Below, piece by piece: positions 27,009 to 37,531 of a stretch of 64,000 bases of DNA. Origin of the DNA: Alcanivorax limicola (GTDB lineage Bacteria; Pseudomonadota; Gammaproteobacteria; Pseudomonadales; Alcanivoracaceae). Position 1 is the stretch's first letter. Every line of letters starts with the position of its first letter. The stretch spans positions 372,001 through 436,000 of the forward strand of contig NZ_JAIOUB010000004.1 in the NCBI RefSeq assembly GCF_019931215.1. Direction: 5' to 3'. The position numbers and the translations under genes were made by a program. Under the pieces are notes generated by a model that was given only the letters and a program-made list of their open reading frames with translations, was not told the origin of the DNA and did not search any database.

Positions 27009-28925
27009 ATGCTGCGCCTGGAACACCTTGATCTGCGTCGCGGCCCGGATGTGCTGATCCGGGGCGCCAATCTGAGCCTCCACAGTGGCTGGAAAATCGG
27101 CCTCACCGGCCGTAACGGCTGTGGCAAGAGCTCCCTGCTGAACCTGCTCAACGGCCGCCTGGAAGCAGACCGGGGCGACTTCAGCCGCCCGGCAGACTGG
27201 CATATCGCCACCATGGACCAGGAAGTGCCGGCACTCACCTGCTCGGCCCTGGATTACGTGCTCGATGGCCATGTATCCCTGCGCCAGCACCAGCAGACAC
27301 TGGCCCAGGCCGAAGCCCGTCAGGACGGCGAGGCCATCGCCCGCGCCCATGCCGCACTCGACAACATCAATGCCTGGTCCATGCCGGCCCGCGCCGCGAC
27401 CGTGCTGGCCGGGCTGGGCTTTGCCGATGCGGTACAGAGCAACCCGGTGGCCAGCTTCTCCGGCGGCTGGCGCATGCGCCTGAACCTGGCCCGCGTACTG
27501 CTGGCCGACGCAGACCTGTTGCTGCTGGATGAGCCTACCAACCACCTGGATCTGGACGCCGTGCTCTGGCTGGAGGACTGGTTGCGGCAGTTCCCCGGCA
27601 CCCTGGTGCTGATCTCTCACGATCGGAACTTTCTCGACGCAGTCGTGGGCCACATCCTGCATATCGAACAGCAGCAACTGACGCACTACACCGGCAACTA
27701 CAGCGACTTCGAGCGTTTGCGCGCCGAACATCTGGCACGTCAGGAAAGCGAGTTCCGCAAGCAGGAAGCCCAGGCCGAGCACCTGAAAAAATTCATCGCC
27801 CGCTTCAAGGCCAAGGCCAGCAAGGCCAAGCAGGCCCAGAGCCGGGTCAAGGCACTGGAAAAACTGGAACTGATCGCCCCGGCCCATGCCGCCGACGGCT
27901 TCCAGTTCAGCTTCCCGACACCGGACAAGCTGCCCGACCCCATGCTCGATCTGGAAAACGTACAGTGCGGGTATCCGGCAGCCAACGCGCCCACCGTTAT
28001 CCTGCGCGACGTCACGCTCAACATTCGCCCGGAAAGCCGCATCGGCCTGCTGGGCCCCAACGGCGCCGGCAAGTCCACACTGATCAAGACGCTCGCCGGG
28101 CAGCTGCAGCCACTGGCGGGCCGCTACACCATCGGCCCCGACCTGGTGATCGGCTACTTCCATCAGCAACAGGTGGACGCCCTGCCCGCCGACGGCACCC
28201 CCATGGCGCTGATGCAGGCCGCCCAACCGCGCTGGGAAGAAAGCAAGGTGCGCAGCGAACTGGGCCGTTTCGGCTTTCACGGTGACGATGTCTTTGCCCC
28301 GGTGGCCCGCTTCTCCGGCGGCGAAAAGTCGCGGCTGGCACTGGCGCTGCTGGTGCAATCACGCCCGGCGCTGTTGCTGCTGGACGAGCCCGCCAACCAC
28401 CTTGATCTGGATATGCGCGAGGCGCTGACCCTCGCACTACAGGCCTTCGAGGGCGCCGTCATCCTGGTGTCCCACGACCGGCATCTGCTGGAAACCACCG
28501 TGGATGAACTGGTGCTGGTGGCCGAAGGCGGCGTGCGCGCCTTCGACGGTGATCTGGATGACTATGCCCGCTGGCTGCGGGAGCGCCAGAAAGCCACCCG
28601 CCAGAACGACGCACCGGCCGCCGAGGCGCCGAAGCAGGATGCCCGCGCCAAACGTCAGGAAGCCGCCCAACGACGCACCGCGCTGCGACCGCTCCAGCAG
28701 GTTGTCACCCGACAGGAGAAAGCGCTGGCCCAGTGCCAGCAGCAACTGGATACACTGGAACAGGCCCTGGCCGACGAGTCGCTCTACCAGCCAGAGCGCA
28801 AGGCCGAGCTGACCGATCTGCTGGCCCGCCAGGGGCGCCTGAGGCAACAGCACGACGAGATGGAAGAGGCATTGCTTGCGGCGATGGAAGCGCTGGAAGA
28901 GGCCGAGCAAGGGCTCAACGCGTAA
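27009..28925 (+). CDS. yheS: ABC-F ATPase, YheS-type
   Basis: 638 residues from ATG 27009; a GTG four codons upstream (26997) is the alternative, and neither has a clear ribosome site. Two ABC cassettes: Walker A GRNGCGKSS and GPNGAGKST, signatures FSGGWRMRL and FSGGEKSRL, Walker B LLLLDEPTNHLDLD and LLLLDEPANHLDLD. The linker with LKKFIARFKAKASKAKQAQSRVK is the ABC-F P-site tRNA-interaction motif region, and a C-terminal coiled coil ends the protein. There are no membrane spans. ABC-F proteins act on ribosomes; YheS relieves certain stalls in E. coli. N in the second Walker B (PANHLD for PTNHLD) is a mild oddity. Confidence 0.95.
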   Translation: MLRLEHLDLRRGPDVLIRGANLSLHSGWKIGLTGRNGCGKSSLLNLLNGRLEADRGDFSRPADWHIATMDQEVPALTCSALDYVLDGHVSLRQHQQTLAQAEARQDGEAIARAHAALDNINAWSMPARAATVLAGLGFADAVQSNPVASFSGGWRMRLNLARVLLADADLLLLDEPTNHLDLDAVLWLEDWLRQFPGTLVLISHDRNFLDAVVGHILHIEQQQLTHYTGNYSDFERLRAEHLARQESEFRKQEAQAEHLKKFIARFKAKASKAKQAQSRVKALEKLELIAPAHAADGFQFSFPTPDKLPDPMLDLENVQCGYPAANAPTVILRDVTLNIRPESRIGLLGPNGAGKSTLIKTLAGQLQPLAGRYTIGPDLVIGYFHQQQVDALPADGTPMALMQAAQPRWEESKVRSELGRFGFHGDDVFAPVARFSGGEKSRLALALLVQSRPALLLLDEPANHLDLDMREALTLALQAFEGAVILVSHDRHLLETTVDELVLVAEGGVRAFDGDLDDYARWLRERQKATRQNDAPAAEAPKQDARAKRQEAAQRRTALRPLQQVVTRQEKALAQCQQQLDTLEQALADESLYQPERKAELTDLLARQGRLRQQHDEMEEALLAAMEALEEAEQGLNA

Positions 28926-29013
28926 GGTGTGCGAGGGCGTGTATTTGTGAGGCCAGCCCCACATACCCGCGGCAGACATCGGTTAGAATGGGGAAAAACG
29001 GCGAGGGCGAGCC

Positions 29014-29556
29014 ATGCAGATTCATGATCAGAACACCGTGCTGGATGAGCTGCTGGAGACCTATCGGGACGCGCTGGCCGGCGACTTCGACGCCTACCGC
29101 AACCACTGCTATCGGGTGCTCAATTTCGCCCTGATCCAGTGCGAGAATACCGCCGACACCATCAACAAGATCGCCATCGCCGCGGCATTCCACGACCTCG
29201 GCATCTGGCAGGCGCGCACCTTCGATTATCTGGCGCCCTCGCGCCGCCTGGCTCGGGACTACCTCATCGCCAGCGAGCGATCAGACTGGATCGCTGACGT
29301 CGACATCATGATTGCCAATCACCACAAACTGCGCCGGCACCGGCATCTGCCTGTGGACGCGCTGCCGGAGGTGTTCCGGCGTGCGGACTGGGTGGATGTG
29401 AGCCGGGGCGTTCTGTGCTTCGACCTGCCCCGGACCTTTGTCGCCGATGTCATGGCGCACTTCCCCGGCGAGGGATTCCACAAGCGCCTGGTGCAGCTGA
29501 CGCTCAAACGCATGATGACGCACCCCTTCAGCCCGTTGCCGATGATGCGTCTGTAA
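29014..29556 (+). CDS. HD domain protein
   Basis: 180 residues. The metal-binding HD signature is present: H31 (NHCYRVLNF), H60-D61 (AAFHDLGIW) and the later NHH in IMIANHHKLRR, with D in RADWVDV. This fits a metal-dependent phosphohydrolase, possibly on nucleotides or (di)nucleotide second messengers; the substrate is not predictable. Its start has GGCGAGGGCGAG upstream. It converges with elbB, 21 bases away. Confidence 0.82.
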   Translation: MQIHDQNTVLDELLETYRDALAGDFDAYRNHCYRVLNFALIQCENTADTINKIAIAAAFHDLGIWQARTFDYLAPSRRLARDYLIASERSDWIADVDIMIANHHKLRRHRHLPVDALPEVFRRADWVDVSRGVLCFDLPRTFVADVMAHFPGEGFHKRLVQLTLKRMMTHPFSPLPMMRL

Positions 29557-29577
29557 GATGCGTCTGCCATCTGGCGC

Positions 29578-30228
29578 TCAGGCCATGGCGATGATTTTTG
29601 CCACCAGTTTTTCAATGCCCGCCGCCGCTTCGCTGATACGCCCGGCTTCCATATAAGCCGGTGTTGTCACCAGCTTGCGCGCCTCGTCCACCACAAACGC
29701 ATCCACCGGGCACACCTGGTGCTTGCCGCCCATGCGCTCGATGGCACCCGCCACCTCCTCGTTACTACCGATGGTGCACAGCGTCCCCTCACCGAACAGA
29801 CGCGCCGCCATGGTCGGTGCTATGCAGATCAGCCCCACCGGCTTGCCCGCATGGTGTACCGCCTGGATAAAGGTCTGCACGCCCGGATGAATCTGCATGG
29901 CGTCGCCCTGAAAAGCGAAATCACACAGGTTCTTGGCGACACCGAAACCACCGGGCACGATAAGCGCGTCATAGTCCGCCGGGTTCGCCTCCGCCAGATC
30001 AATGATCTCGCCGCGCGCCACACGGGCGGCCTCGATCAGGACATTGCGTTGCTCGCCGGGCATTTCTTCGCCAGTGAGATGGTTGATGACATGCGCCTGG
30101 GGAATATCCGGCGCCATGCACTGCACGCTGACGCCGGCCTTGTCCAGGCTCAGCAGCGTCAAGGTGGTTTCATAGATTTCGGAGCCGTCGTAAACACCGC
30201 TGCCGGCGAGTATCACTGCAATTTTCAT
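29578..30228 (-). CDS. elbB: ElbB-type DJ-1/PfpI superfamily protein (glyoxalase-like)
   Basis: 216 residues of the ElbB family: IAVILAGSGVYDGSEIYET at the start, DALIVPGGFGVAKNLCDFAF around the glutamine-amidotransferase-like loop and the nucleophile cysteine in VGLICIAPTMAA. E. coli ElbB (once named for isoprenoid synthesis) has weak glyoxalase activity, and its physiological role is open. Last gene of the minus-strand set VOC-greB-DUF502-elbB; its start overlaps the DUF502 stop by four bases. Confidence 0.93.
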   Translation of the reverse strand: MKIAVILAGSGVYDGSEIYETTLTLLSLDKAGVSVQCMAPDIPQAHVINHLTGEEMPGEQRNVLIEAARVARGEIIDLAEANPADYDALIVPGGFGVAKNLCDFAFQGDAMQIHPGVQTFIQAVHHAGKPVGLICIAPTMAARLFGEGTLCTIGSNEEVAGAIERMGGKHQVCPVDAFVVDEARKLVTTPAYMEAGRISEAAAGIEKLVAKIIAMA

Positions 30229-30941
30229 GCGTCCTCCTTCGGCTGTTGCTGTCCAGATTGATGCTCAGAATGCGGCATGGCTACCTCAGTCCTGCCACCG
30301 GGTTGCAAGCCCGCTTCGGGCAGTACCTCAAACAACTGCCCGGTGCCGGCACCACAGGCTACTACGACCTTCATCATCTGCTCCACCCGGATTTCCGGGC
30401 ACAGCGTGATGACATCTCTGTTGACGTGGTAAATGAATCCCGAGGTCGGATTCGGGCCAGTGGGGACAAACACCGATACGCGACCGTCCGGGTGATTCGA
30501 GGTCAGCAGGCCCAGCACGGAAACATCGATATCACGCCCGTACAGCCAGATGCGTGCCACCTCGCCACGCGTAAAGGGCGAATCTTCCTTGCCCCCGAGA
30601 ATCTGGGCAATCACCTCACGCACCGAGCGATACCCCGGCAACCGGGCCATGACGCGCTCTTCCATACGCTGCCAGGCCCAGCCTCCCAGACGGGTGGTTA
30701 CCAGATTGCCGACCAGGAAACAGATCAGCACCAGCACGGCAGCGCCGATAAAATCGGCGGCAAACTGCGGCCAGCCGAAACCGCGAATCAGAATCGCCGA
30801 TACCGGCGAGGTGATATCGGTGACGATACTGTAGATCCAGCGAAAGAAAAAACCGATGATCGCCAGTGGCAGCAAGACAACCAGCCCACCCACAAGCGAT
30901 TTGCGAATGAAATTGGCATTTCTCTGGCGAATGCTGCTCAT
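30225..30941 (-). CDS. DUF502 family inner-membrane protein
   Basis: 238 residues. Two membrane spans at about 16-36 and 58-82 follow a basic N-terminus (NANFIRKSLVGG), and the rest is a soluble beta-rich domain (RVSVFVPTGPNPTSGFIY is the conserved segment). DUF502 (PF04367) is widespread but uncharacterised. Start and stop overlap greB and elbB by four bases each, so translation is coupled. The link to transcript cleavage or to ElbB is positional only. Confidence 0.88.
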   Translation of the reverse strand: MSSIRQRNANFIRKSLVGGLVVLLPLAIIGFFFRWIYSIVTDITSPVSAILIRGFGWPQFAADFIGAAVLVLICFLVGNLVTTRLGGWAWQRMEERVMARLPGYRSVREVIAQILGGKEDSPFTRGEVARIWLYGRDIDVSVLGLLTSNHPDGRVSVFVPTGPNPTSGFIYHVNRDVITLCPEIRVEQMMKVVVACGAGTGQLFEVLPEAGLQPGGRTEVAMPHSEHQSGQQQPKEDA

Positions 30942-31453
30942 GTCTGGCTCCCTTGTGCCTGATAACGGATGTCGATCAAATCATAACAGCGTTCTCCGGC
31001 GGGCGTTTGCACCACCACCTCATCCCCGACCCGTTTCCCCAGCATCGCCCGGGCCATCGGCGAGTCCACGCTGATCCAGTGTTGCCGCGCATCGGTTTCA
31101 TCGGGCCCGACCAGGCGCATGACAAGCGGCTCACCCTGTTCATCCTCCACGGTGACCCAGGCACCGAAGAAGACCCGGCTCTGATCGTCCGGCAGCTGGT
31201 CTACCACCACCATGTCGTCCAGGCGGCGGGACAGAAAACGGATGCGGCTATCGATCTCGCGCAGCATCTTCTTGCCGTAAATATATTCGGCATTTTCCGA
31301 ACGATCGCCCTGAGCTGCGGCTTCCTGCACCGACTGGGTCACCGCCGGACGCTTGACCTTCCACAGGTGCTGCAATTCCTCGTTCATGGCGCGATAGCCT
31401 GCGGGGGTGATGTATTTCGATGCCGGCCTGGCCGGCGGGCGCCATCGGCCCAT
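30938..31453 (-). CDS. greB: transcription elongation factor GreB
   Basis: 171 residues. GreA/GreB rescue backtracked RNA polymerase by stimulating RNA cleavage through an N-terminal coiled coil. The signature YITPAGYRAMNEELQHLW opens the coil, and GDRSENAEYIYGKKMLREID is the basic-acidic tip typical of GreB; the C-terminal FKBP-like domain ends in YDLIDIRY. The first dozen residues (rich in R and P) extend beyond E. coli GreB, and an internal start is possible. First of the coupled trio greB-DUF502-elbB. Confidence 0.93.
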   Translation of the reverse strand: MGRWRPPARPASKYITPAGYRAMNEELQHLWKVKRPAVTQSVQEAAAQGDRSENAEYIYGKKMLREIDSRIRFLSRRLDDMVVVDQLPDDQSRVFFGAWVTVEDEQGEPLVMRLVGPDETDARQHWISVDSPMARAMLGKRVGDEVVVQTPAGERCYDLIDIRYQAQGSQT

Positions 31454-31506
31454 AGGTACTGACTCCTTGTTCTGTCTGCCTGTCTGCCCTGCCCCGTTGA
31501 TCAGCC

Positions 31507-31917
31507 TCAGGCAAACGCTTCCGTGGGGCGCCGGAACGCCTTGAACTCCAGCGCATTCCCCGCCGGATCGCTAATAAAGAACGTGCCCTGCTCACCACTG
31601 GCGCCGGCAAAGCGCACCATCGGGGGCAGCAGAAAATCGGCACCGATGGCAGTCAACCGCGCCGCCAGCGCTTCCCATTCATGCCAGGGCAACACCAGCC
31701 CGAAGTGCGGTATCGGCACCGCCACACCCTCTACGTCACCCACGCCCGCCGATGGCGGCATGGCGGTCACCCGGTGGGCGGACAGCTGATGCCCGTACAG
31801 ATCAAAATCCTGCCAGGTTGTCGTGCCACGCCCGGCATCCGCGTCGAGCACCTCTGTATAGAAGCGCCGCGCCGCCTCAAGATCCGTGACCGGGAAGGCC
31901 AGATGAAAAGGTCGCAT
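31507..31917 (-). CDS. VOC family (glyoxalase/dioxygenase-fold) protein
   Basis: 136 residues from the ATG at 31917; the longer open frame upstream is antisense to hemB and rejected. Two beta-alpha-beta-beta-beta modules: FHLAFPVTDLEAARRFYTEV with the metal histidine H5, then FGLVLPWHEWEAL and FFISDPAGNALEFKAF, whose final glutamate is the usual metal ligand. The VOC superfamily includes glyoxalase I, extradiol dioxygenases and antibiotic-binding proteins, so the substrate is not predictable. It is 53 bases upstream of greB and divergent from hemB. Confidence 0.88.
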   Translation of the reverse strand: MRPFHLAFPVTDLEAARRFYTEVLDADAGRGTTTWQDFDLYGHQLSAHRVTAMPPSAGVGDVEGVAVPIPHFGLVLPWHEWEALAARLTAIGADFLLPPMVRFAGASGEQGTFFISDPAGNALEFKAFRRPTEAFA

Positions 31918-31925
31918 CACATTGA

Positions 31926-33047
<1,122 letters not shown>

Positions 33048-33143
33048 AATAGCCGCCTGTCATACCGCCGTCACATGAATGTCATCCAATAGGCCACGAG
33101 AGATAAGGTATTTCACAAGGCATTTCACAAGGTAAGGCGCACC

Positions 33144-35228
33144 ATGACGACTCCAGTGACCGATCTGGCAGAACAGGACCTGAGCGACCCGACGCTGTAT
33201 ATCAATCGCGACCTCAGCCTGTTGCAGTTCAACCTGCGGGTGCTCGAGCAGGCCATGGATGAGCGCCATCCGTTGATGGAGCGGCTCAATTTTTTGCTGA
33301 TTTTTTCCGGCAACATGGATGAGTTCTTCGAAATCCGCGTGGCCGGCCTGCAGAACCAGCAACAGACCGGCACAGGCCAGCCCGGCCCCGACGGCTTGCT
33401 GCCCGGCGAAACACTGCACCGCATCAGCGAAATCGCCCACGAAGCCGTCAGCCGCCAGTACCATATTCTCAACGACATCCTGCTGCCCGCTCTGAGCAAG
33501 GAAGGCGTCAACTTCCTGCGCCGCGAACACTGGACGCCGGAGCAGGAAGCCTGGGTCAAACGCTACTTCCGCGACCAGATATACCCGGTGCTGACTCCCA
33601 TCGCGCTGGACCCGGCCCACCCGTTCCCCCGGCTGGTGAACAAGAGCCTGAATTTCATCGTGCCCCTGGACGGCAAGGACGCGTTCGGCCGCCAGAATGG
33701 CCTGGCCATCGTGCCGGCACCGCGCTCCCTGCCGCGCCTGATTCGCATGCCCGACGACATCTGCATCGACGGCAACGACAACTTTGTTTTTCTGTCGTCC
33801 ATGATCCATGCCCATGTGAGCGACTTGTTCCCCGGCATGAAATCCACCGGCTGCTATCAATTCCGGGTGACGCGCAACGCGGATCTGGAAGTGGATGAAG
33901 ATGTGGACGACCTGGCCCTGGCGCTCAAGGGCGAGCTGCTGCTGCGGCGCTATGGCGACGAAGTGCGGCTTGAAGTCGCCGACAACTGCCCACGCCATCT
34001 GATTGACTATCTGTTGCAGAAATTCGAGCTGGGCGAAGAAGATCTTTACGAGGTCAACGGCCCCGTCAATCTGGCCCGCATGTTTACCGATGTGAAGCGC
34101 CCGCGCCTGCGCTACCCGCCGTTTACGCCGCGCATACCGCAGCGCGCAAAGGGTATTGAAAGCCTGTTCCAGGCCATCAACCAGGGCGACATTCTGCTGC
34201 ATCATCCGTTCGAGTCGTTCAACCCGGTGGTGTCATTCCTGGCAGAAGCGGCCCGCGACCCGAAAGTGCTGGCCATCAAACAGACGCTGTACCGCACCGG
34301 TACCGACTCGGAAATTCTGGATCATCTGGAAACAGCGGCGCGTAACGGCAAGGAGGTGACCGTGGTCATCGAACTGCGGGCGCGCTTTGACGAAGAAAGC
34401 AATATCGAAGGCGCGCGCCGACTTCAGGAAGCCGGCGCCATCGTGGTGTACGGCATCGTCGGCTATAAAACCCACGCCAAGATGATCCTGATTGTGCGCC
34501 GCGAGAACGACGGCATTCGCCGCTATGCCCACATGGGCACCGGCAACTACCACACGAAAACCACCAAGGTGTACACCGACTACGGCCTGCTCACCGCCGA
34601 CGAAGGCCTGTGCCAGGATGTGCACAAGATCTTTCTGGAATTGACCGGCATGGGCAAGGCGGCACGCCTGCGCCAGCTGATGCACTCGCCGTTTACGCTA
34701 CACAGTGGTTTGCTGGATCTGATTGATGCCGAAACCAGCGCAGCGGCCGCCGGCCGGCCGGCGCGCATCATCGCCAAGGTCAACGCCCTGACCGACCCGC
34801 AGATCATGACCGCCCTGTATCGCGCCAGCCGCGCCGGTGTGCAGATCGACCTGATCGTGCGCGGCATCTGCTGTGTGCGCCCGGGCCTGCCCGGTATTTC
34901 CGACAACATACGCGTGCGTTCGATTATCGGCCGTTTTCTCGAGCACACCCGGATTTATTACTTCCACAGCAATGGCGAAGAAAAGCTGTACCTCTCCAGT
35001 GCCGACTGGATGGAACGCAATCTGATCAACCGGGTGGAAACCTGCTTCCCCATCAACGACCCCAAGCTGAAGAAACGGGTGCTGAAGGAAGGCCTGGAAA
35101 ACTATTTGCAAGACGAAGGCCAGGCCTGGTTGCTGGCCGCCGACGGCAGCTATCGCCGCGCCGCCCTGCCGGAGAACAGCGAGCCGGTCATCGCCCAGCA
35201 ACGGCTGCTGGAAAGCCTGGCCGGCTGA
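33144..35228 (+). CDS. ppk1: polyphosphate kinase 1
   Basis: Polymerises the gamma-phosphate of ATP into inorganic polyphosphate, reversibly, at the inner membrane. 694 residues with the four PPK1 domains: [18 protein letters not shown] opens the N domain; the autophosphorylated histidine is H444 in VGYKTHAKM, the second PLD-like histidine lies in the C-terminal half near [11 protein letters not shown], and RHPFESF-type motif [12 protein letters not shown] marks the head-core junction. AAGGTAAGG precedes ATG 33144. The degrading enzyme ppx converges on it 12 bases away, the usual pairing. Confidence 0.97.
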   Translation: MTTPVTDLAEQDLSDPTLYINRDLSLLQFNLRVLEQAMDERHPLMERLNFLLIFSGNMDEFFEIRVAGLQNQQQTGTGQPGPDGLLPGETLHRISEIAHEAVSRQYHILNDILLPALSKEGVNFLRREHWTPEQEAWVKRYFRDQIYPVLTPIALDPAHPFPRLVNKSLNFIVPLDGKDAFGRQNGLAIVPAPRSLPRLIRMPDDICIDGNDNFVFLSSMIHAHVSDLFPGMKSTGCYQFRVTRNADLEVDEDVDDLALALKGELLLRRYGDEVRLEVADNCPRHLIDYLLQKFELGEEDLYEVNGPVNLARMFTDVKRPRLRYPPFTPRIPQRAKGIESLFQAINQGDILLHHPFESFNPVVSFLAEAARDPKVLAIKQTLYRTGTDSEILDHLETAARNGKEVTVVIELRARFDEESNIEGARRLQEAGAIVVYGIVGYKTHAKMILIVRRENDGIRRYAHMGTGNYHTKTTKVYTDYGLLTADEGLCQDVHKIFLELTGMGKAARLRQLMHSPFTLHSGLLDLIDAETSAAAAGRPARIIAKVNALTDPQIMTALYRASRAGVQIDLIVRGICCVRPGLPGISDNIRVRSIIGRFLEHTRIYYFHSNGEEKLYLSSADWMERNLINRVETCFPINDPKLKKRVLKEGLENYLQDEGQAWLLAADGSYRRAALPENSEPVIAQQRLLESLAG

Positions 35229-35240
35229 CCTGCGGCGGGT

Positions 35241-36740
35241 TCAGTTAACGTTGAGCGTGAACCCCGCCGCAGTGAAATAAGCCTGCTCCTGCTCCAGATC
35301 GGCCTGGGTCAGGGGATGTTCATCCAGCCAGCCCGCCGGGAACGTCAGCCCGACCTCCTGATCCGCCACAGCCAGCACCGGCCGGGGCAATGGCGTATCA
35401 CTGCGCGCATGGTGCAAACGCGCCGCCAGACGCAGCAGCAGGCATAGCCGCAACATCGGCGCCTGATCCTCCGGGGCCAACTCACCAAGCGCCTGCAACG
35501 GCACCTTGCGCCGATGCGCCCGCACCAGCACCGCCAGCGCCTGCTGGGTCTGGCGCGAAAAACCGGGCAAATCGGAATTCTGGATCAGATAGGCTCCATG
35601 CTTGTGGAACTGGCTGTGGGACACCGACAGCCCGACTTCATGCAGCATCGCGCCCCAACGCAGGTTGGCCGCCAGCTCTTCATCGTCCAGCTGCCAGGGC
35701 GTGGCCACCTGCTCGAGAAACGCCTGTGCCGTCTCCCTGACACGCTCAGCCTGCGCCTGATCCACGTGATAGCGGCTCATCAATGCCGCAATAGAGCGCT
35801 CGCGCACATCCTCATGCTCCAGCCGCCCCAGCAGGTCATACAGCACCCCCTCACGCAGGGCGCCGCCCGAGAGGGTCATTTCATTGATACCGAGCTGCTC
35901 GAAGATACCCGTCAGAATGGCCAGGCCCGCAGCAAAGATGCTCATGCGATCTTCCCGCAACCCGCGCAACCCGGCATCCGCCACAGAACCGGCGCGCACC
36001 AGCTTGCGGCGAATACGCTCCATGGCATCCAGCGTGATCCCGGACTCGGTCCAGCCGTTTTCCTGGCATACCTGGGCAATCGCCTTGATCGACCCCGATG
36101 CGCCCACGGCCTGCTGCCAGCCCGCACGCCGGTAGGCGGCCTCCAGGCTCAGCACCTCCTGCCGCGCCGCCGTTACCGCCTTGCTGAACGCCTTGTCGTT
36201 ACAGGCCCCGTCCGGGAAGTAACGCCGGGTAAAGCTGACACAGCCGATGTGCAGCGACTCAGTCTCCAGCGCATCGAAACGCTCGCCGATGATCAGCTCG
36301 GTACTGCCACCGCCGATATCCACCACCAGCCGTCGCCCCGCCTGATCCGGCAATGAGTGACTGACGCCCAGATAGATCAGGCGCGCCTCTTCCCGGCCGG
36401 CCACGATCTCGATGTCGTGGCCCAGCACCTTCTCGGCCTCGCGGATAAACTCCCCTGAATTGCGGGCCATCCGCAGTGCGTTAGTGCCAACTACCCGAAC
36501 GCCGGCAGCGGGAATACCGGCGATGCGCTGGGCAAAGCGCCCCAGGCACTCCAGCGCCCGGGCACTGGCCTCGGCCGTGATGCGGTTCCCCTCATCAAGC
36601 CCGGCGCCCAGGCGCACCTTCTCGGACAGCGCCTCCTGCACCTGCAGTTCCCCATGCACCAGACGCGCGACCACCATGTGGAAGCTGTTGGAGCCCAGAT
36701 CAAGCGCGGCAAAATGTTCCAGATGACGGGGCAACAGCAT
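35241..36740 (-). CDS. ppx: exopolyphosphatase
   Basis: Processively hydrolyses polyphosphate; the family also includes GppA (pppGpp phosphatase). 499 residues from the ATG at 36740, which has GGGAGG only two bases away, so the start could be slightly off. ASKHA-fold blocks: FAALDLGSNSFHMVVAR (phosphate 1), catalytic glutamate in AGREEARLIYLG, and VVDIGGGSTEL (phosphate 2); an HD-like C-terminal domain carries GAMLHEVGLSVSHSQFHKHG. Its length matches Ppx (about 500). It is convergent with ppk1. Confidence 0.95.
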   Translation of the reverse strand: MLLPRHLEHFAALDLGSNSFHMVVARLVHGELQVQEALSEKVRLGAGLDEGNRITAEASARALECLGRFAQRIAGIPAAGVRVVGTNALRMARNSGEFIREAEKVLGHDIEIVAGREEARLIYLGVSHSLPDQAGRRLVVDIGGGSTELIIGERFDALETESLHIGCVSFTRRYFPDGACNDKAFSKAVTAARQEVLSLEAAYRRAGWQQAVGASGSIKAIAQVCQENGWTESGITLDAMERIRRKLVRAGSVADAGLRGLREDRMSIFAAGLAILTGIFEQLGINEMTLSGGALREGVLYDLLGRLEHEDVRERSIAALMSRYHVDQAQAERVRETAQAFLEQVATPWQLDDEELAANLRWGAMLHEVGLSVSHSQFHKHGAYLIQNSDLPGFSRQTQQALAVLVRAHRRKVPLQALGELAPEDQAPMLRLCLLLRLAARLHHARSDTPLPRPVLAVADQEVGLTFPAGWLDEHPLTQADLEQEQAYFTAAGFTLNVN

Positions 36741-36848
36741 GTCCTCCCTGAAAAGGCTCGATTGTAACCAAATAGCCCGACAACGCGATGACAGATCGCC
36801 CTGAATCGCCAATTGCCCCTCGCTATGACAACAATCAGACCGACAGGC

Positions 36849-36879
36849 TTGAAAATTGCGGGCTGTGATCTGATATCAT
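36849..36879 (+). promoter_or_regulatory. sigma70-like promoter for trxA
   Basis: TTGAAA at 36849-36854, with TGATAT (36871-36876, 16-base spacer) or TATCAT (36874-36879, 19-base spacer) as the minus-10, some 30-40 bases before ATG 36911. Confidence 0.4.
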
Positions 36880-36910
36880 CCCTGACGCTAACCCCAATCT
36901 GGAGATCCCA

Positions 36911-37237
36911 ATGAGCGGCGACATAATCAACGCCTCTGACAGCAGCTTCGAGGCAGACGTCCTCAAGTCCGATGAACCGGTCCTGGTGGACTACTGGGCA
37001 CCCTGGTGCGGACCCTGCAAGATGATTGCCCCGATCCTGGAAGAGGTGGTCAAGGAATATGACGGCCGCCTGAAGATCGTCAAGATCAATATTGACGAAA
37101 ACCCCGAAACGCCCCGCAAGTACGGCGTGCGCGGCATTCCCACACTGACCGTGTTCAAGAACGGCAATGTGGAAGCGACCAAAGTCGGCGCCCTGTCCAA
37201 ATCACAGCTCACCGCGTTCCTGGACAGCACCCTCTGA
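36911..37237 (+). CDS. trxA: thioredoxin 1
   Basis: Cytoplasmic protein disulfide reductase. 108 residues with the active site WCGPC (C33, C36), the buried aspartate in LVDYWA and the cis-proline of GIPTLTVF. Length, charge pattern and the gene order trxA-rho are the same as in E. coli and Pseudomonas. CTGGAGATCCCA precedes the ATG. A hairpin without T-run follows. Confidence 0.97.
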   Translation: MSGDIINASDSSFEADVLKSDEPVLVDYWAPWCGPCKMIAPILEEVVKEYDGRLKIVKINIDENPETPRKYGVRGIPTLTVFKNGNVEATKVGALSKSQLTAFLDSTL

Positions 37238-37531
37238 CGCACCCGCTTCGAAGGTGATAAAACGACGGCAGGCTTTTCAGCCCGCCGTCGTTCGCCACCT
37301 GAGCCGGCTGATAACCCCGGCCAACCGCATCGCAAGGCACATCACAATTCGCTCCGAAGACCCAGCGCGGGGGGTGGACAGCCATCAGCACCGGTGTTAC
37401 ATTCCGGGTCAGTTTCGCACTTCCTTTGGCCTTCCGGCACCTTGCCGCGGCTATTTTTCCTGAAAAAACCAAATACCTGCCGGCACCCCGCCTGGCCAAA
37501 CCACTAATCTTTCTGGAACCAAACCACGCCG
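37238..37531 (+). other. trxA-rho intergenic and rho leader
   Basis: 294 bases. A near-perfect hairpin, AACGACGGCAGGC with GCCCGCCGTCGTT around TTTTCA (37261-37292, one mismatch), follows the trxA stop; it has no T-run. The rest, rich in C and poor in structure near the rho start, fits a long untranslated leader. In E. coli rho is autoregulated by attenuation in such a leader; whether that applies here is inference. No leader peptide was identified with confidence. Confidence 0.45.
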